A stretch of 64,000 bases of DNA from Alteribacillus sp041949975 (GTDB taxonomy: Bacteria > Bacillota > Bacilli > Bacillales > Marinococcaceae), in assembly GCF_041949975.1 (NCBI RefSeq), contig NZ_JBHFQG010000001.1, forward strand, positions 124,001 to 188,000, in the 5' to 3' direction. The notes beneath the pieces were generated by a model. That model saw only the letters and a list, made by a program, of their open reading frames with translations, was not told where the DNA came from and made no database searches. This document shows, piece by piece, positions 59,776-64,000 of the stretch (position 1 is its first letter; each line of letters begins with the position of its first letter). The position numbers and the translations under genes were made by a program.

Positions 59776-60771
59776 ATGGTTTCATCAAAAGATGTAGCAA
59801 AACGAGCTGGTGTTTCCCAATCAACGGTTTCACGGGTATTGAACAATTCTCACAGAGTAAGCAGAGACAACATCGAAAAAGTGACAAAAGCAATGAAAGA
59901 GCTGAATTACCGCCCAAATTCTATTGCACGGTCTCTTGTAAGCAAACAAACGAAAACGCTTGCTTTAATTTCAGGTCCCTTACACAATCCTTTTTTCGTA
60001 GAAACAACGACTTCTATTGTTAACTATGCAAATGAAAAGGGATATAAAATTAACGTGTTTTTTGAAAACATGGGGAATAATATGACCGTGTATGAATCGG
60101 TGCTGTCGATGCAGCTTGATGGCCTTATTTTATCTTCTATCTTTATGGATGATCCTATTTATGAAGAGCTGCAATCCTTAAATATACCGTTTGTGATGTT
60201 TAACAGAAAACACAACAAGGGCGGCAGCTTTGTAGAAATTGATAATGAAAAAGCCGGGAAGATGGCGGCTGATCACTTGTTAGACCTTGGCCACGAGAAA
60301 ATAGGCTATATAGGCGGACCTTTGTATACGTCTACCTTTTATGGCAGATACATCGGTTTTTCAGAGCAAATAGAAAAACGTGCTGCTTTAGATCACGCGC
60401 TCATACACGAAACAGATACAAGTGAGAAAGCAATCCAGGAAGCTGTCCTGAATATGATGGGACGTAAGCATAAACCGACAGCTATTTTTGCAGCCACCGA
60501 TGCTATTGCAATTTTTGCGATTGATACGCTGAAAGAGCTGGGCTACAGCATCCCGGATGATATTAGTATCTGCGGAATGGATAATGTGAGAATGGCCCGT
60601 CACCATTCCTTTGAGTTAACTACTATTGGACATCAGACGGATAAAAATCTCGGCAGGTTGGGAATTGAGCATTTAATTGAGATGGTTGAAGGGGAAAATG
60701 ATCCGAAAGAACAGATCCAAATTACAATGGACCCGGTATTGTACACACGAAAGACAACGTGCAAGGTCTAA
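59776..60771 (+). CDS. LacI family transcriptional regulator
   Basis: A 331-residue regulator. SSKDVAKRAGVSQSTVSRVLNNSHRVSRDNIEKV is the HTH plus hinge region; the periplasmic-binding-protein-like core follows (LALISGPLHNPFFVETTTSI, VMFNRKHNKGGSFVEIDNEKAG, GHEKIGYIGGP, AIFAATDAIAIFAIDTL). It binds a small sugar-like or polyol effector. Identical palindromes in front of itself, the divergent HisD-like gene and the aldehyde dehydrogenase gene define its regulon. AAGGAGCTG precedes the ATG. Confidence 0.88.
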   Translation: MVSSKDVAKRAGVSQSTVSRVLNNSHRVSRDNIEKVTKAMKELNYRPNSIARSLVSKQTKTLALISGPLHNPFFVETTTSIVNYANEKGYKINVFFENMGNNMTVYESVLSMQLDGLILSSIFMDDPIYEELQSLNIPFVMFNRKHNKGGSFVEIDNEKAGKMAADHLLDLGHEKIGYIGGPLYTSTFYGRYIGFSEQIEKRAALDHALIHETDTSEKAIQEAVLNMMGRKHKPTAIFAATDAIAIFAIDTLKELGYSIPDDISICGMDNVRMARHHSFELTTIGHQTDKNLGRLGIEHLIEMVEGENDPKEQIQITMDPVLYTRKTTCKV

Positions 60772-60799
60772 AAAGCACGGACTTTCTTTTACAGCTGAT

Positions 60800-60813
60800 T
60801 GAATACGTATTCA
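60800..60813. promoter_or_regulatory. LacI operator 3 (aldehyde dehydrogenase operon)
   Basis: A third exact copy of TGAATACGTATTCA, 21 bases before the aldehyde dehydrogenase start. Confidence 0.8.
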
Positions 60814-60834
60814 TAAAGAAATTAGGAGGGCATT

Positions 60835-62265
60835 ATGGTAAAAGGATTATTTTTAAATGGAGAAGAAAAAACAACAAATCATACGTACCCACTGTATCAC
60901 CCGCATACAGAAGAAAAGATAGCAGATATTACAGAAGGCGCCAAAGAAGACATGGAAGAAGCGATCGCTTTAGCGGATCGAACTTTCTTAGAAATGAAAG
61001 CGATGACATCGAAAGAACGAGCTGACATTTTATTTGAAGCGGCTGATAGATTACTAGAAAAACAGGAAGAAGCAGCACAAATCATTTCTAAAGAAGCCAG
61101 TAAACCGATTAATGCAGCAAGAGGAGAAGTAAACCGGACGATCCAGACGCTTCGTTTTTCAGCCGAGGAAGCAAAACGGTTAAACGGCGAATATCTCCCG
61201 CTTGATGCAGCAGAAGGAGGCGGAGGCCGCGATGCCTTTACGATTCATGAGCCGCTTGGCGTCATCGGGGCGATTACTCCATTTAATTTCCCGCTAAATT
61301 TAACAACGCATAAAGTCGGTCCGGCCGTTGCCGCAGGAAATACAGTTGTTATTAAACCGGCTGAGCAAACACCGCTTTCCAGCATATTTTTAGCAGAAAT
61401 TTTAACACAGTCCGGTCTTCCGAAAGGCGCCATTGCCGTTATTCCTGGAGATGGCCCCACACTTGGTGAAGTAATGAACCAGGATGAAAGAGTGAAAAAG
61501 ATCTCCTTCACAGGAAGCCCGGAAGTCGGCAAGCTGATTAAAAGTAAGGCAGGACTCAAACGTGTAACGCTTGAACTTGGCAGCAATTCCGCCATGTATG
61601 TGGATGAAAGCTGCGCAGATCAATTAGATGAAATAGCTGGGAAAGCTGCTGCTGGAGCTTTTGCCTATAATGGCCAGGTCTGTCTTAGCACGCAGAGAAT
61701 TTATGTTCATGATTCTCTCTTTGAATCTTTTAAACAAGCTTTTGCAGAAAAAGCGAAAAACATAAAGTTTGGCGACCCTTCTGAAGAGAGTACGGTTGTG
61801 TCTAGTTTAATCAATAAGAAATCACAACAGCGTGTACTCGGTTGGATCGCTGAAGCAAAAGCTAATGGAGCAGAAGTGTTAACCGGCGGAGAAGGAAAAG
61901 CGAATGGCGTTCTTCCAACCGTTCTTTCAAACGTTGATAGAAACGAAAAAATCTCATGCAACGAAGTGTTCGGGCCTGTTGTTTTGATTAATAAAGTCGC
62001 AAATGCTTCTGAAGCGCTTGAGCTTATGAATGACAGCCGGTACGGCTTGAATGCAGGATTGTTCAGCAATAACTTGCGCCAGGCCATAAACATGGCTCAC
62101 GACCTTGAAGTCGGACAGGTGCTTATTAATGACGTGCCAACCTTGCGCTTTGACCATATGCCATATGGCGGGGTAAAGGATTCTGGTTACGGAAGAGAAG
62201 GCGTGAAGTATGCGATCGAAGAAATGACAGAGCTAAAAATGATCAGCATCAACTACAAAGGGTAG
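60835..62265 (+). CDS. aldehyde dehydrogenase family protein
   Basis: A 476-residue NAD(P)-dependent aldehyde dehydrogenase. PLGVIGAITPFNFPLNLTTHK and NTVVIKPAEQTPLSS bind the cofactor; SFTGSPEVGKLI is the glycine region. LELGSNSAMYVDE carries the catalytic Glu, and AYNGQVCLSTQRIYV carries the catalytic Cys. It would oxidise the aldehyde formed by the HisD-like enzyme or another oxidoreductase. It resembles the branch that includes lactaldehyde- and sulfolactaldehyde-type dehydrogenases, but the substrate is not decided. TTAGGAGGG precedes the ATG. Confidence 0.87.
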   Translation: MVKGLFLNGEEKTTNHTYPLYHPHTEEKIADITEGAKEDMEEAIALADRTFLEMKAMTSKERADILFEAADRLLEKQEEAAQIISKEASKPINAARGEVNRTIQTLRFSAEEAKRLNGEYLPLDAAEGGGGRDAFTIHEPLGVIGAITPFNFPLNLTTHKVGPAVAAGNTVVIKPAEQTPLSSIFLAEILTQSGLPKGAIAVIPGDGPTLGEVMNQDERVKKISFTGSPEVGKLIKSKAGLKRVTLELGSNSAMYVDESCADQLDEIAGKAAAGAFAYNGQVCLSTQRIYVHDSLFESFKQAFAEKAKNIKFGDPSEESTVVSSLINKKSQQRVLGWIAEAKANGAEVLTGGEGKANGVLPTVLSNVDRNEKISCNEVFGPVVLINKVANASEALELMNDSRYGLNAGLFSNNLRQAINMAHDLEVGQVLINDVPTLRFDHMPYGGVKDSGYGREGVKYAIEEMTELKMISINYKG

Positions 62266-62275
62266 GTGGAAAGCG

Positions 62276-62764
62276 ATGAAGCTTCACGTATTTGATTGTC
62301 AAAAGAAAGAAGAATCTGCTGCTGTCTATTATCCTCAATACACCACAGAGTGGTTCGTAGAGTATCGCTCGATCTTTGGAAAAAGAAAAGAAAAAATAAC
62401 AATGATGACAGACCGTGTTAGAGGCGGCAGCAGCATTGCCGATCAGCGTCCTTCTTTTCTGACAAAAGAAGTGGAGCCTTCCGCTGTCATGGAAGCAGCT
62501 ATGGATGAAAAGGAATGTATAGAGGAGGCACATGAAACGGTTCGCCGCTACTATCTTCACCATGCCAGGTCGTGGAGTGTGCCGAAAATAAAACTATTAT
62601 CGAGCTCTGCCGTCTATGTTCCTTATCATCTCATCGAAAAAAGCGGACGCTGGAGAAAAAAAAAGAAAACCTTTTTATATGAGCCGATGACCGACTCTGC
62701 TGACAAGGTGGAGAAGTTTCCGGAAATCTATCAATTTATCGATAAGGAGGCTGAAAAGGTATGA
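62276..62764 (+). CDS. hypothetical protein in the symporter operon (162 aa)
   Basis: MKLHVFDCQKKEESAAVYYPQYTTEWFVEYRSIFGKRK... has no membrane segment and no family I recognise. It is basic and rich in Arg/Tyr/Glu. It starts ten bases after the aldehyde dehydrogenase stop (GTAGGTGG upstream) and overlaps the next small gene, so it belongs to the same operon. A role linked to the transporter or the pathway enzyme is possible. Confidence 0.65.
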   Translation: MKLHVFDCQKKEESAAVYYPQYTTEWFVEYRSIFGKRKEKITMMTDRVRGGSSIADQRPSFLTKEVEPSAVMEAAMDEKECIEEAHETVRRYYLHHARSWSVPKIKLLSSSAVYVPYHLIEKSGRWRKKKKTFLYEPMTDSADKVEKFPEIYQFIDKEAEKV

Positions 62765-62859
62765 ATATGCTCGTTATTATGGCGATTTTAATATCCAGTA
62801 GCTGGATTGGGATGGCGCTTATTTTGTGGAAAACAAATTTGTTAAATGAAGAGGAATAG
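62761..62859 (+). CDS. 32-aa single-helix membrane peptide, coupled to the symporter
   Basis: MNMLVIMAILISSSWIGMALILWK is one hydrophobic helix followed by a short acidic tail (TNLLNEEE). Its ATG overlaps the preceding stop (ATGA), and its end lies 12 bases before the symporter start, with GGAGGT at its stop. Such small proteins accompany several sodium symporters as accessory subunits. Confidence 0.65.
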   Translation: MNMLVIMAILISSSWIGMALILWKTNLLNEEE

Positions 62860-62871
62860 GAGGTAGGAATG

Positions 62872-64000
62872 ATGAACACTACCATTGTAACGTATTCATG
62901 GATTTTTATGGCGTTTTTTATCGGCCTTATGCTTGTTCTGGGCTGGGTCGGCATGAAAAAAACGAATACATCCGATGACTTTGCAACAGCCCGATCTAGT
63001 TATGGACCATTAGCAATATCTCTTGTTATTGCAGCAGGGATTTCCAGTGGTTCGACATTTATGGGGATGCCTGGTCTTGCTTATGACATAGGAACTCCAA
63101 GTTTATGGTATCCATTGCTTTACCCGATTGCCACTGTTATTGGGATGCTGTTTGTTGCCAAAGTAATCAAAAAATATGGAGATAAATTTGGTACAAGAAC
63201 CATTCCTGAATTTATTGGCGAGCGGTACAACAGTGATTTTCTTCGTATTGCATTAACCATTATATCGATCTTATTAATTTTCTACGTTGTATCTCAATTT
63301 GTAGCTGCCGCTACGATGTTCCAGATGATGATGGGTGTGAATTATGAAACCGGTCTCATTATTACTGCTGTGGTACTTGCCGTGTACGTGTTCATGGGTG
63401 GTTCACACTCTGATATTATGACAGACGCTATTCAAGGATTTTTAATGGTTATTACCGCTGCTGTCGTATTCTTTTGCTTTATGGGAAGCGTTGGCGTAGA
63501 CGGAGGGTTTGGCGATATGCTTGCAACGATTGATGAGGAGAATCCTCAAGGCGGGTTTAATAATCTATTTCTTCCAGGGGATGACACGTACGGAGCCTTT
63601 TGGTTGGTTGCACTTTTATTTATCGCTCATTTGCCATTTGCGGTTCTTCCTCATTTAGGAAATAAATTTATGGCTGTTAAATCCGGTCGTGATTTGAAAA
63701 AACTTATTATGTACTGCACGATTTTTGCAACGATCCTGCCATTAATGGCACTTGGCGGCATGCTTGGACTTGCGGTTGTAGGAACCGATGCAGGCATTTC
63801 TCCTGACCAGATTATACCGGTGCTGTTTAGTGAAATCTTTCCGCCCGCTATTGCTGCCTTCTTTGCTGTAGCGGTATTATCAGCAGTTATGTCCACCTCA
63901 GACGGTTTAGTGGTTTCACTGACGCAGTTATTGGCAAATGATTTGTATCGGAAAACCTTTGTTCCGAAAATGAACATTACGAAAGAAAAAGCCGAAAGAA
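62872..64000 (+). CDS. sodium:solute symporter family protein (3'-truncated by window edge)
   Basis: The reading frame runs off the window after about 376 codons. VIAAGISSGSTFMGMPGLAYDIG, KFGTRTIPEFIGERYNSDFLRI, YVVSQFVAAATMFQMMMG, YVFMGGSHSDIMTDAIQGFLM and AVLSAVMSTSDGLVVSLTQLLANDLYR are SSS-family (PanF/PutP-like) signatures, including the conserved Na-binding Ser pair. ATG at 62872 is preferred over 62869 for its spacing from GGAGGT. It would import the substrate of the LacI regulon. Confidence 0.88.
   Translation, partial: MNTTIVTYSWIFMAFFIGLMLVLGWVGMKKTNTSDDFATARSSYGPLAISLVIAAGISSGSTFMGMPGLAYDIGTPSLWYPLLYPIATVIGMLFVAKVIKKYGDKFGTRTIPEFIGERYNSDFLRIALTIISILLIFYVVSQFVAAATMFQMMMGVNYETGLIITAVVLAVYVFMGGSHSDIMTDAIQGFLMVITAAVVFFCFMGSVGVDGGFGDMLATIDEENPQGGFNNLFLPGDDTYGAFWLVALLFIAHLPFAVLPHLGNKFMAVKSGRDLKKLIMYCTIFATILPLMALGGMLGLAVVGTDAGISPDQIIPVLFSEIFPPAIAAFFAVAVLSAVMSTSDGLVVSLTQLLANDLYRKTFVPKMNITKEKAER

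Overview
The window reads as chromosome of a low-to-moderate GC, endospore-forming Bacillaceae. Evidence includes an H-type small acid-soluble spore protein, FbpA-like and YkoP/YkoQ-like proteins, strong AGGAGG ribosome binding sites, SigA-type promoters, CcpA (cre) boxes and many GTG/TTG starts. No rRNA, tRNA, CRISPR or prophage was seen. The species cannot be named from this sequence.

Layout. 0-3.9 kb: 3' part of a pxpB-pxpC-biotin carrier-biotin carboxylase-pxpA operon. 4-12 kb: an accessory stretch full of decayed genes (glycosyltransferase, acyltransferase, PepSY protein, YcnK-like copper repressor, DHFR-like protein). Intact genes among them are a nitroreductase, CopC/CopD and two small genes including sspH; a 265-bp MITE-like element is also present. 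12-26 kb: housekeeping and surface genes (CvpA, a kinase-like protein, poly-gamma-glutamate hydrolase family, FbpA-like, LLM monooxygenase, GDPD, methyltransferase, racemase, YkoQ/YkoP, CysQ, HPr-like, LrgAB, NagZ-like). A 0.5-kb degenerate array with a 21-nt period lies in this stretch.

26-39 kb: aromatic catabolism, partly ruined. HpaB monooxygenase, a stand-alone FAD synthetase and an intradiol (catechol) dioxygenase lie in tandem. They are followed by a muconate-cycloisomerase pseudogene with at least four frameshifts, a second 21-nt array and a gutted alpha/beta hydrolase. HpaC and an XylR_N/V4R-PucR hybrid regulator lie at 37-39 kb. An MFS pump preceded by an attenuator-like leader sits between. 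39.4-47.6 kb: a TetR repressor and a divergent six-gene operon (acyl-CoA ligase, SCP2-type thiolase, DUF35 partner, cyclase-family hydrolase, FadH-like reductase, AtoE-type transporter). This looks like an uncharacterised carboxylic-acid degradation pathway with two matching operators on its promoter.

47.6-50 kb: a broken unknown gene, an 89-aa protein, a candidate 23-aa peptide gene and an internally deleted group II intron. 50-58 kb: a FadR-type regulator, glcE-glcF-glcD, an FAH-family protein and an LctP-type permease (2-hydroxyacid oxidation). 58-64 kb: a LacI regulon tied together by three identical 14-bp palindromes. It holds a HisD-like (HpsN-like) alcohol dehydrogenase, an aldehyde dehydrogenase, a 162-aa unknown, a 32-aa membrane peptide and a sodium:solute symporter that runs off the window.

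Many broken genes differ from a readable protein by single-base indels, often in homopolymers. Real decay and assembly error cannot be separated from this sequence alone.
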